From assembly GCF_900091455.1 (NCBI RefSeq), contig NZ_LT607412.1, positions 3,410,001 through 3,474,000 on the forward strand: a DNA stretch of 64,000 nt, written 5' to 3'. Below, in pieces: positions 41,703 to 53,889 of the stretch; position 1 is the first letter of the stretch, and every line of letters starts with the position of its first letter. This stretch comes from Micromonospora coriariae (GTDB lineage Bacteria; Actinomycetota; Actinomycetes; Mycobacteriales; Micromonosporaceae). A program made the position numbers and the translations under genes. Below the pieces are notes generated by a model. It made no database searches, had not been told where the DNA came from, and worked only from the letters and a program-made list of their open reading frames with translations.

Positions 41703-44700
41703 TCAGAGCTGGCGACCGGGTGCCAACCGGGTGGCGTCGCCACCGAGCCGCCCGGCGCCCTTGACCGGCTCGCCGTCGTTCGCCCGTACCCCGGCCTTGC
41801 TGGCCGTGCCGCCGAGCCGGACGATCATGGCGTCGGCGTCCCGGATCAGGACGTCCCGGATCTCCGCCTCGGCCACCAGGCTGGCGTTCGCGGCGAGCGT
41901 CCGGAACTCGGTCAGCTGCTTGATCGCCTTCTGGTCGTTGCCGGCCGCCTCGGCCTTACGGGCCGCGTCGAGCTTCGCCGTCAACTGCTTGTGCGCCTTG
42001 GCCGAGAGCCGCCCCGTCGCCTTGAACCGGTCCAGCAGGTTCTGCATGTCCCGGAACGAGGTGGTGACGAAGAACCGGACCGTCGAGGTCGTCTTGTTGC
42101 CCGCCTTGTCGGTCGCTGTCACGGTCAGCTCGTGCAGGCCGAGCGGCAGCTCGTACATGGCCTGCAGGGTGCCGCTGGCGTACGCCCGGCCGTTCAACTG
42201 GCCCACCACTGTCGCGATGCCCGAGGTGGGGTCGACGGCCTGCCAGGACACCCGGACGTCCTGGCTGTCCCCGTAGAGCTGGCCGTCGGCGATCCCGGAG
42301 ACCAGCAGTGTCGGCTTGGTGCCGTCGATCCGCAGCACCGCCGACTTGAGCGTCTCGGCGTTGCCCGCCTTGTCGGTGGAGCGGAACAGCAGTTCGTGCT
42401 GCCCGTCGCCGGTCACCTCGACAGGCGTCGAGTACGGCGTCCACGCGCCGCCGTCCAGTGACCACTCGACCGTCTTGACTCCGGAACCGGCGTCGGTCGA
42501 GGTCAGCACGACCGGGATCGTCCCGTCGTGCCAGCCGGCGTCGTTCGCCGGAGCGAACGTCGCCGAGGTGACCGGCGCGGTGGCGTCGATCTTGACCGCG
42601 ATGGTCTTCGTCGACTCCACGTTGCCCGCCTCGTCGGTCGAGCGGAACCGCAGTTCGTGCTCGCCGTCCCCGCTGACCGCCACCGGAGCGGTGTAGTCCG
42701 TCCAGGTGGTGGCCCCGTCCAGCTGGTACGCCGTGCCGGCCAACTCGCTGCCGCCGGCCTCGTCGGCCGCGGTGAGGGTGACAGTCACCGGCCCGGTGTA
42801 CCACCCGTCGGTCGGGGTGCCGGAGACCGCCGCCGTGGTGACCGGCGCTGTCTCGTCGGCCGTCCCGGTGCTCAACCGGAAGTAGTCGAACGCGGCGGTC
42901 TTCGAGGCGGTCTGGTTGGCGCCGAGGGTGAACAGCCCGACCTTCGGGGTGGCCCCGACCGCGCTGTTGGTGAGCGTGGTCAACGCGGTCCAGGTCGTCC
43001 CGTCCGCCGAGTACGACGCGGTGAAGGTGTCGCCGCTGCGGGCGAGCCGCAGATGCCACACCGCACTTGTCAGGTTGGCCGCCTCCGGTTGCGGGTTCTG
43101 GACCGTGCCACCGATCTCGCTGCGGAACTCGATCCGCCGCGTCACCGGCTGGCCGGCCTGGTTGTCCGCGATGTAGTCGAACTTGAGGTAGTTGTCGTCG
43201 TCCGCCTGCACGATCAGGCCGGCCTGCTGGTACTGCTCGTTCAGCAGGCTGCCGTCGACCTTCGTCTCCAGGGTCCAGTCGCCCGACGGCGCGGTCTGGA
43301 GGATGAAGTTCTTCGGCCCGGTGTTGTCGGTGCCGTAGATGTCACCGTTGGGCACGTCGACCCGCAGCGCGCCACCGGTGACCCGGTAACCGTTCGGGTC
43401 CTCCCGCAGGATCGCGTTCCACCGGCACTTGTCGAGCGCGTCGCCGGTGAACTCGTCCGACGGCACGACCGGCCCGGCCGGGGCGTCCGGCGTGATCTGG
43501 AACCAGTCGAAGCTGGCGTCCACCACCGGTGCCTCGGTGCCGCCGTTGACCGCGAAGAGGCCGATCCGCGGGTTGGTGATGCCGTCGAGCGCGGCCGACC
43601 GTCCGACCGGGGTGAAGGTCTGCCCGTCGGCCGAGACGGCCGCTGTCAGGTCCGTCCCGTCGCTGGTGATCCGCAGGTGCACGGTGTCGCCCGCCGGTGC
43701 GGCGGTGCTGTCGGCGGCCTCGTTGCGCGGCGTGCCGGCCGTCTCCCGGATGAACTCCACCCGCCGGCTGCCGTTGTACAGCAGGTCCAGCTTGGCGTAG
43801 TTGTCGTCGTCGCCGTACACCAGCAGGCCGGCCTGCTGGTAGTTGGCAGTCACCGGCAGGGTGACCCGGGTGGTCGCCTGCCAGGCGCCGGTCGGAGCCG
43901 CCTGGAGCACCAGGTTTGTGGCGTCGTTGCGGGCACCGTAGAGGTCGCCCACCGCGGTGGGCAGCCGCAGCGCGCCGCCGGAGACCGAGTAGAGCTGGTT
44001 CTCCCGGACCACGCTGCTCCACCGGCTCTTGTCGAGGCTGGTGCCGTCGAAGTCGTCCGAACGCGCCCCGAAGCAGGACGTGTTCGGCGCGTCGACCCGC
44101 ACCGGCACGGTGGCGTACGACTTCGCGCCCTTGCTGTCCGTCACCGTCAGGGTGGCGGTGAAGGCGCCCGGGCTGGTGTAGGTGTGGCTGGCGTCCAGGG
44201 TGGTCGCCGCGCCGCCGTCACCGAAGTCCCAGGCGTACGTCAGCGGGGTGTCTCCCTCGGCGTCGGTGGCCGTGCCGTCGAAGGCGACGGTGACCGGCGC
44301 GGTGCCGGTGGCCGGGGTGGCGGTGGCGGTGACCACCGGCGGCGCGTTCTCGGTGACGCCGCGGCCGAGGAAGTCCATCCAGTTGACGTTGAACAGCGAC
44401 CCCGCGCCGCCGTTCGGGTCCTCGGCAACGAAGTACAGCGTGCCGCTCGCGGCACCGGTCACCGGCGCGGTCACGTCCGTGTACGTCTGCCACCCGCCGG
44501 TGCCCGGCACGGTGGCCGTGGCGACCACCGGTCCGTCGACGGCGCCGGCGCGGACCTCGACCCGGCCTCCGGAGCCGGCCGAGGCGGCCCGGAACCGGAT
44601 GTCTGTGACGTTTGTCAGGTTCGCCGGGGAGAGCGACCACCAGTCGCCGTCCTCGATGAACCCGATGTTCTGGCCGCCGCCGGCGGTGTCGCCGCCGGTC

Positions 44701-47543
44701 TCCCGCTGCACGCCGGCGTCGCCGCCGCCGGTGCTCCCCGGTGCCCGCCCGGTGGCCGTGAAGTACTCCGCCTGCTTGCGCTTGGGCTGCAACTGCTCGA
44801 TCGCCCGGCCGGTCAGCGGACCGGCGCCACCAGCGCCGCCCTCGTCGGTGTAGGTGGCCTCGAAGACCGCGAAGACGTTCGCCTCGGCGCCGTGGCCGGA
44901 GGCGAGCGACGTCTGGACGGTGCCGGTGCAGCCGGTGTGCTGCTCCAGCGGGTGGGCGTGCTCGTCGTGACCGAGCAGCACCTGCAGCCGCACCTGGTTG
45001 CAGTCGATCTGCCCGTCCTCCGGGTCGGTCACCTTGATGGTGTAGCGGACCTGGTCACCCCAGTCGAAGAACCCGCCGTCGGGTGGGAACTCGATGGTCA
45101 CCGTCGGCGCGGTGTTGCCCACGGTGACCGGCACGTTGGCCACCGCGGTACGGCCCTCCGGGTTGGTGACGGTGAGCTGGGCGGTGAAGCTGCCCGCCGT
45201 GGCGTAGGTGTGCGTCGGGTTCGCCTCGGTGGAGGTCTGGCCGTCGCCGAAGGCCCAGGCGTAGGTGAGCGTGCCGCCGTCCGGGTCGCGCGAGCCGTCG
45301 CTGGAGAAGGCGACAGTCAACGGCGCGGCCCCCGACGTCGGGGTGGCCGCCGCCACCGCGATCGGCGCCCGCTCACCGGCGATGTAGTCGATCCGGTATA
45401 CGCCGGAGTTGTCGTTGTTGCCGCCGAAGCCGCTGCCCCACTCGATCAGGTAGAGCGCGCCGTCCGGGCCGAACTCGAAGTCCATCGGCCGGATCATGCT
45501 CATCCCGGTGAGCAGCTGGTTGATGTCCACCAACGACTTGCCGTCGGCGGTGACCTGCATGGTGTACATCTTGTTCTGGTTCCACTCGCCGAGCAGCGCC
45601 TTGCCGTCGTAGTACGCCGGCCACTTCCGGGTGGAATTGAGGTCGGCGTCGTACCGGTAGACCGGGCCGCCCATCGGGGCACCGCCGCCGCCGATCTCCG
45701 GGTACCGCGCGTCACCGGCGTACCCGTAGTCGACGGTGGCCGGGACGACCGGCGGGAGGTTGGTCAGGCCTGTGTTGTTGGGCGAGTTGTTCACCGGCGC
45801 CGCGCAGTCGAACTTCGGGCCGCTCGGGCCGGACGGGAAGGTGTAGTCGTTGTACGCCTCGTTCGTCCCGGTGCAGTACGGCCAGCCGTAGTTGCCGGGG
45901 GTGACGATGTTCCACTCGACCAGCCCACGCGGGCCCCGGTTCGGGTTGTCCGCGTTGGCGTCCGGCCCGTAGTCCGCGACGTAGAGCGTGTTGGTCTTCG
46001 GGTCGGTGCCGATCCGGAACGGGTTGCGGAAGCCCATCGCGTAGATCTCGGGTCGGGTCTTCTCGGTGCCCGGCGCGAAGAGGTTGCCCGCCGGGACGGT
46101 GTAGGTCCCATCGTCCTCAGGGTGGATCCGGATCACCTTGCCGCGCAGGTCGTTGGTGTTGCCGGAGGTGCGCTGCGCGTCGAAGTCCTGGCGCCCCGGC
46201 CGCTCGTCGATCGGCGAGTACGCGCTCGACTCGAACGGGTTGGTGTTGTCACCGGTGGCCAGGTAGAGGTTGCCGGCGCCGTCGAAGGCCATGCTGCCGC
46301 CGGCGTGGCAGCAGGTGTTGCGCTGGGTGTCGACCCGCAGCACCTGCTTCTCGCTCGCCGGGTCGATGGCGTCACCGTTCACCGTGAACCGGGACAGCAG
46401 GTTGCGCGTGACGCCGTCGTTCGGGGCGTAGTACAGGTACACCCACCTGTTGGTGGCGAAGTCCGGGTCGAGCCGGATGCCGATCAGGCCGTCCTCGTTG
46501 CCGGTGAAGACGTCCAGGTCGAGGGCGGTGACGGTGTTGCCGGTGTCCGGCTTCACGATCTGCACGCGACCGTCGCGCTCGACGTAGAAGACCCGCCCGT
46601 CCGGGGCGATGTCCAGCTCCATCGGGTTGCTGGTGTTGCTGTCCAGGGCGACCTTCTCGAAGCTCGCGGTCTTCGAGGCGCCGCAGTCGGCGTCCGCCGC
46701 CCCGGCGGCGGTCCGGATGCCGCCGAGCAGGTGGGAGAGGAACTCCGGCTCCGCGTACGACTCCCTGGTGTGCCCGCCGCCGGTGTACCAGGAACGACCA
46801 CCGTCGAAGTCCTGGCACCAGGCGATCGGGTGGTCGGCGCCCATCGCGCCGGCGCCCGGGGTGTAGCTCTTCTCGTCCAGGCTGGCCAGCACGTGCACGT
46901 CCGGCCGGGGGTTGGTCTGGTAGTTGTACCACTCGTCGAAGCGGGACCAGCGGTCCGGCAGCTCGGCGGTGGACGGGTGGGCGTGGTCCTCCACCTTGAC
47001 CGTGGCCTGCTGGTTCGCCGGGTGGTTGGCGAAGTACGCGCCGACGAGGTCGCCGTACCAGGCCCAGCTGTACTCGGTGTCGGAGGCGGCGTGGATGCCC
47101 ACGTAACCGCCGCCGGCCCGCACGTAACGCTCGAACGCGGCCTGCTGCTCGGCGTCCAGGACGTCGCCGGTGGTGGAGAGCCAGATCACCGCCTGGTATT
47201 TCGCCAGATTGGCGTCGGTGAACGCGCCACCGTCCTCGGAACTGTCCACGGTGAATCCGTTGGCCGCGCCGAGTTGTTGGATCGCGGCGAGACCTGTGGG
47301 AATGGAGTCGTGGCGGAAGCCGGCCGTCTTGGAGAACACCAGAACGGAGAAGGGATCGGCCTCAGCCTTTGGCGCCTTCGGCGCCACCTGGCTGACCGGG
47401 GCCGCGGCTTGCGCATCCCTCACGGGGACCTGCGCGGCGGCGGGTGCCGCCTGTGCCGGCAGGCCGAAGAGGGTCGTCGAGGCGAGGGCCAGGGAGATCA
47501 GGGTCGCGGTGATGGGTACGCGGGCACGACGAGAATGGGACAC
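41703..47543 (-). CDS. Secreted 1946-residue multidomain ThuA / glucose-sorbosone dehydrogenase-like protein
   Basis: The GTG at 47543 has AGGAGG 4 nt upstream and opens a signal peptide (residues 1-32, cut near AQA). Domains by eye: ThuA-like 65-285 (FSKTAGFRHDS, YVGIHAASDTEYSW); glucose/sorbosone dehydrogenase-like propeller 295-720 (CCHAGGSMAF, GFRNPFRIG, YGWPYCTG); PKD 726-810; linker with HEHAHPLEQHTGC; CBM6-like 925-1060 (QNIGFIEDGDWWSL); PKD 1066-1152; two homologous lectin-like modules 1160-1352 and 1358-1557 (DFDGTSLDKSRW, EFTGDALDKCRW); three Ig-like modules 1562-1828; FIMAH-like helical end 1828-1910. No cell-wall anchor is seen. It likely acts on extracellular carbohydrate, but the reaction is unproven. 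Bacterial proteins of this mosaic type are known. Confidence 0.88.
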   Translation of the reverse strand: MSHSRRARVPITATLISLALASTTLFGLPAQAAPAAAQVPVRDAQAAAPVSQVAPKAPKAEADPFSVLVFSKTAGFRHDSIPTGLAAIQQLGAANGFTVDSSEDGGAFTDANLAKYQAVIWLSTTGDVLDAEQQAAFERYVRAGGGYVGIHAASDTEYSWAWYGDLVGAYFANHPANQQATVKVEDHAHPSTAELPDRWSRFDEWYNYQTNPRPDVHVLASLDEKSYTPGAGAMGADHPIAWCQDFDGGRSWYTGGGHTRESYAEPEFLSHLLGGIRTAAGAADADCGASKTASFEKVALDSNTSNPMELDIAPDGRVFYVERDGRVQIVKPDTGNTVTALDLDVFTGNEDGLIGIRLDPDFATNRWVYLYYAPNDGVTRNLLSRFTVNGDAIDPASEKQVLRVDTQRNTCCHAGGSMAFDGAGNLYLATGDNTNPFESSAYSPIDERPGRQDFDAQRTSGNTNDLRGKVIRIHPEDDGTYTVPAGNLFAPGTEKTRPEIYAMGFRNPFRIGTDPKTNTLYVADYGPDANADNPNRGPRGLVEWNIVTPGNYGWPYCTGTNEAYNDYTFPSGPSGPKFDCAAPVNNSPNNTGLTNLPPVVPATVDYGYAGDARYPEIGGGGAPMGGPVYRYDADLNSTRKWPAYYDGKALLGEWNQNKMYTMQVTADGKSLVDINQLLTGMSMIRPMDFEFGPDGALYLIEWGSGFGGNNDNSGVYRIDYIAGERAPIAVAAATPTSGAAPLTVAFSSDGSRDPDGGTLTYAWAFGDGQTSTEANPTHTYATAGSFTAQLTVTNPEGRTAVANVPVTVGNTAPTVTIEFPPDGGFFDWGDQVRYTIKVTDPEDGQIDCNQVRLQVLLGHDEHAHPLEQHTGCTGTVQTSLASGHGAEANVFAVFEATYTDEGGAGGAGPLTGRAIEQLQPKRKQAEYFTATGRAPGSTGGGDAGVQRETGGDTAGGGQNIGFIEDGDWWSLSPANLTNVTDIRFRAASAGSGGRVEVRAGAVDGPVVATATVPGTGGWQTYTDVTAPVTGAASGTLYFVAEDPNGGAGSLFNVNWMDFLGRGVTENAPPVVTATATPATGTAPVTVAFDGTATDAEGDTPLTYAWDFGDGGAATTLDASHTYTSPGAFTATLTVTDSKGAKSYATVPVRVDAPNTSCFGARSDDFDGTSLDKSRWSSVVRENQLYSVSGGALRLPTAVGDLYGARNDATNLVLQAAPTGAWQATTRVTLPVTANYQQAGLLVYGDDDNYAKLDLLYNGSRRVEFIRETAGTPRNEAADSTAAPAGDTVHLRITSDGTDLTAAVSADGQTFTPVGRSAALDGITNPRIGLFAVNGGTEAPVVDASFDWFQITPDAPAGPVVPSDEFTGDALDKCRWNAILREDPNGYRVTGGALRVDVPNGDIYGTDNTGPKNFILQTAPSGDWTLETKVDGSLLNEQYQQAGLIVQADDDNYLKFDYIADNQAGQPVTRRIEFRSEIGGTVQNPQPEAANLTSAVWHLRLARSGDTFTASYSADGTTWTALTTLTNSAVGATPKVGLFTLGANQTASKTAAFDYFRLSTGTADETAPVTTAAVSGTPTDGWYTGPVTVTLTAADEAGGSELAGTAYQLDGATTWTDYTAPVAVSGDGEHELRFRSTDEAGNVESTKTIAVKIDATAPVTSATFAPANDAGWHDGTIPVVLTSTDAGSGVKTVEWSLDGGAWTPYSTPVEVTGDGQHELLFRSTDKAGNAETLKSAVLRIDGTKPTLLVSGIADGQLYGDSQDVRVSWQAVDPTSGIATVVGQLNGRAYASGTLQAMYELPLGLHELTVTATDKAGNKTTSTVRFFVTTSFRDMQNLLDRFKATGRLSAKAHKQLTAKLDAARKAEAAGNDQKAIKQLTEFRTLAANASLVAEAEIRDVLIRDADAMIVRLGGTASKAGVRANDGEPVKGAGRLGGDATRLAPGRQL

Positions 47544-47653
47544 GCCGCCTCCTATGTCGCGGTGGACAGGGATCGCGGGGGCCGGCTCGCCGAAGACCGT
47601 CCCGGATGGAGCCGGTGCGGGTGCCGTGCCAGGGCATCCACGCCAGCATTTTG

Positions 47654-47684
47654 TCGAATCGCTGAACAAATTAATTCGGTTCGA
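47654..47684. promoter_or_regulatory. AT-rich inverted repeat upstream of the giant secreted-protein gene
   Basis: TCGAATCG (47654-47661) and CGGTTCGA (47677-47684) form near-perfect arms around CTGAACAAATTAATT. This is the most AT-rich stretch nearby, 110 nt upstream of the minus-strand start. It could be an operator for a LacI/GntR-type repressor or cover the promoter (TTGATC on the minus strand overlaps it). The rest of the 47544-47820 interval shows nothing else I can support. Confidence 0.4.
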
Positions 47685-47820
47685 TCAATGTCCGGCAAGA
47701 TGCCGGCGGGTAACGGTTCTGCAACGGTGGGCGACATTCCGAACAGGACCGTATGAAGCGCCCAACGGATCTCGCGGAGCGGGGTGATTCTCGCCCGCCC
47801 GGTCGCCCGCCGACCCCGCC

Positions 47821-47849
47821 TTGGCAGGCGGCCGGATCTGTCGTACGGT
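47821..47849 (+). promoter_or_regulatory. Promoter of the thiamine operon
   Basis: TTGGCA (47821-47826), a 17-bp spacer and TACGGT (47844-47849). Transcription from about 47856 would begin just before the TPP riboswitch. Confidence 0.65.
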
Positions 47850-47861
47850 GACACGCAAGTA

Positions 47862-47949
47862 ACCCACGGGAGCCCGGTGTACCGGGCTGAGAGGGGGGCT
47901 GACAGCCCCCGACCGTCGAACCTGATCCGGGTAATGCCGGCGCAGGGAG
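47862..47949 (+). promoter_or_regulatory. TPP (THI-box) riboswitch
   Basis: The conserved aptamer elements are all present in order: ACGGGAG-type entry (from 47866), CTGAGA (47887-47892), a GGGGGGCTGACAGCCCCC stem, then ACCTGATCC, GGGTAATGCCGGCG and AGGGAGG. The GGGAGGAG ribosome-binding site of thiE lies directly at the 3' edge. Control is thus probably by sequestering translation initiation when thiamine diphosphate binds. No terminator is visible between it and thiE. Confidence 0.96.
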
Positions 47950-47959
47950 GAGCGTTGCC

Positions 47960-48586
47960 GTGCCGTCCCTTGGGCGACTGCATCTGATCACCGACACCCG
48001 ACCCGGACGGGATCCACTCACCGTGGTCCGGGCCGCCCTCACCGCGGCCCGCGCCGACCTGGTGGTGCAGGTCCGGGTCGAGGACTCCGCCACCGACCGT
48101 GAGGCGTACGACCTGGCCCGGCGGGTGCTCGCGCTCTGCATGCCGTACGGGTCGACCTGCCTGGTCAACGACCGGTTGCACGTGGCGCTGGCGGTGGGCG
48201 CCGCCGGTGGACACGTCGGTGCCGACGACCTGCCGGTCGCCGCCGGCCGCCGGGTGCTCGGCCCCGACGGCGTGCTCGGGGCCACCGCCCGGGCACCGGA
48301 GACGGCGATCGAGGCCGTCGCCGCGGGGGCCAGCTACCTGGGCGTCGGGCCGTGCCACACCACCAGCACCAAATCCGGGCTGCCGGACCCGATCGGCCCG
48401 GCGGGGGTACGCGCGGTCAGCGACGCCGTCGACGTACCGGTCGTCGCGATCGGTGGGGTGACCGCCGCCCGGGTGCCGGCGCTGCGGGCCGCCGGGGCGT
48501 ACGGGGTGGCGGTGGTGGGCGCGGTATCGGGCGCCGCCGACCCGGCCCGGGCCACCGCCGAGCTGCTCGGGGCGCTGACGTGTTAA
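47960..48586 (+). CDS. thiE: Thiamine-phosphate synthase
   Basis: ThiE joins HMP diphosphate to thiazole phosphate. The 208-residue TIM-barrel protein starts at GTG 47960, 7 nt after GGGAGGAG. Kept features are VNDRLHVALA (Mg-binding Asp), GADDLP, TTSTKSG and VVAIGGVT. The usual QxRxK pyrophosphate motif reads QVRVE, so the Lys is replaced by Glu. The Ser of the late SAI-type motif is Gly (VVGAV). It is the first gene of the operon, under the riboswitch; its stop overlaps the thiO start. Given the changes, activity should not be taken for granted. Confidence 0.85.
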   Translation: MPSLGRLHLITDTRPGRDPLTVVRAALTAARADLVVQVRVEDSATDREAYDLARRVLALCMPYGSTCLVNDRLHVALAVGAAGGHVGADDLPVAAGRRVLGPDGVLGATARAPETAIEAVAAGASYLGVGPCHTTSTKSGLPDPIGPAGVRAVSDAVDVPVVAIGGVTAARVPALRAAGAYGVAVVGAVSGAADPARATAELLGALTC

Positions 48587-49784
48587 CAGGGGGCCCTTCC
48601 TCTACAGAATCCGTTAACAAGGGGCCCTTCCTTGCGGACGTGGCGGTGGTGGGGGCGGGGCCGATCGGGTTGGCGATCGCCTGGCGGTGCGCCGCCCGGG
48701 GGCTTCGGGTGGTGGTGCACGACCCGGCCCCCGGTTCGGGGGCGTCGGCGGTGGCCGCCGGAATGCTCTCTCCGGTGGCCGAGGCGTACTTCGGTGAGCG
48801 GCAGCTGACCGGGTTGCTGCTGGCGTCCGCCGCCCGCTGGCCGGCGTTCGCGGACGAGCTGACCGAGGCGAGCGGCGTCGAGCTGGGCTACCGGACCGAG
48901 GGCACCCTGCTGGTGGGGCTGACCGCGGACGACCTGGCCGAGGCGCGCCGGCTCTGGGCGTACCAGCAGGGGCTAGGTTTGCCGGTCACCCCGCTGCGCC
49001 CCACCGAGCTGCGCGACCGCGAGCCGGCGCTCGCGCCGCGGGTGCGCGGCGGGGCACTCGCGTCCACCGACCACCAGGTCGACCCGCGGTTGCTGGTGCC
49101 GGCGCTGCGCACGGCCGCGCAGCGGGCCGGCGCGGTGCTCGCGCCGCAGGCGGTCCGTTCTCTCTCCGACGTGGACGCCCGGGTCACCGTGGTCGCCGCC
49201 GGCTGCGGCGCCGCCGCCCTCACCGGCCTGCCCGTCCGGCCGGTGAAGGGCCAGATCCTCCGGCTGCGCGCGCCCGGCGGCGCGGCGCCGGGCTTCCGGC
49301 ACGTGATCCGGGGGTACGCCGACGGCGAGCAGGTCTATCTGGTGCCCCGCGCCGACGGCGAGGTGGTGCTCGGCGCGACGGTCGAGGAGCGGTCGGACAC
49401 CACGGTCACCGCCGGTGCGGTGCTGCGCCTGCTCCGTGCCGGCGTCGACCTGCTCCCGGAGCTGGCCGAGTACGACCTGGTCGAGACGGTCGCCGGGCTG
49501 CGCCCGGGCACCCCGGACAACGCACCGATCCTCGGGCCGCTGCCCGCCCGGCCGGACGTGCTGGCCGCCACCGGGCACCACCGGCACGGCATCGTGCTCA
49601 CCCCGATCACCGCCGACCTGATCGCCGACCTGGTCACCACCGGTGTGGCCGACCCGCTGCTCACGCCCTTTCATCCGGGCCGGTTCGCCGCCGCCGGCCC
49701 GGATCCCACCAACGCGGCCGGTCGGTTGGCCGGGCCCGGTGCGGCCGATGTCGGTGCACCTGATCGGACGACGGAGGAGGACCT

Positions 49785-49794
<10 letters not shown>
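48580..49794 (+). CDS. thiO: Glycine oxidase ThiO
   Basis: ThiO is an FAD enzyme that oxidises glycine to the imine used for thiazole synthesis. From GTG 48580 the protein has 404 residues. The dinucleotide-binding motif VAVVGAGPIGLAIAW is at about residue 21, and the C-terminal region has [15 protein letters not shown] and ATGHHRHGIVLTP. The first 18 or so residues (LTGGPSSTESVNKGPFL) are encoded by the repeat copies and look foreign. An alternative GTG at 48640 would begin right at VAVVGAG but lacks a ribosome-binding site. The gene is coupled to thiS at its 3' end. Confidence 0.9.
48582..48633 (+). repeat. Two direct copies of the GTTAAC repeat at the thiE-thiO junction
   Basis: GTTAACAGGGGGCCCTTCCT (48582-48601) and GTTAACAAGGGGCCCTTCCT plus T (48613-48633) differ at one base and repeat with a 31-nt period. 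Both match one arm of the palindrome at 40475-40523, apart from G/A changes. They overlap the thiE stop codon and the first codons of thiO. Confidence 0.85.
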
Positions 49795-53833
<4,039 letters not shown>

Positions 53834-53841
53834 TCCGCCGG

Positions 53842-53880
53842 CCCTGCGCTGGGCACCCCTACAGGGGTGGCCAGCGCGGG
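53842..53880. terminator. Terminator between convergent thiC and the membrane-protein gene
   Basis: GCGCTGG (53846-53852) pairs with CCAGCGC (53871-53877), and CACCCCT (53854-53860) with AGGGGTG (53863-53869), closing on AC. It can serve thiC and the minus-strand gene ending at 53890. Confidence 0.75.
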
Positions 53881-53889
53881 GTTTCGGGG

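Noticed and set aside
42528..47756. 1742-codon plus-strand frame opposite the giant secreted-protein gene
   Set aside because: The minus-strand gene has a signal peptide, ribosome-binding site and recognisable domains; the plus-strand reading is Arg/Gly/Val-rich noise.
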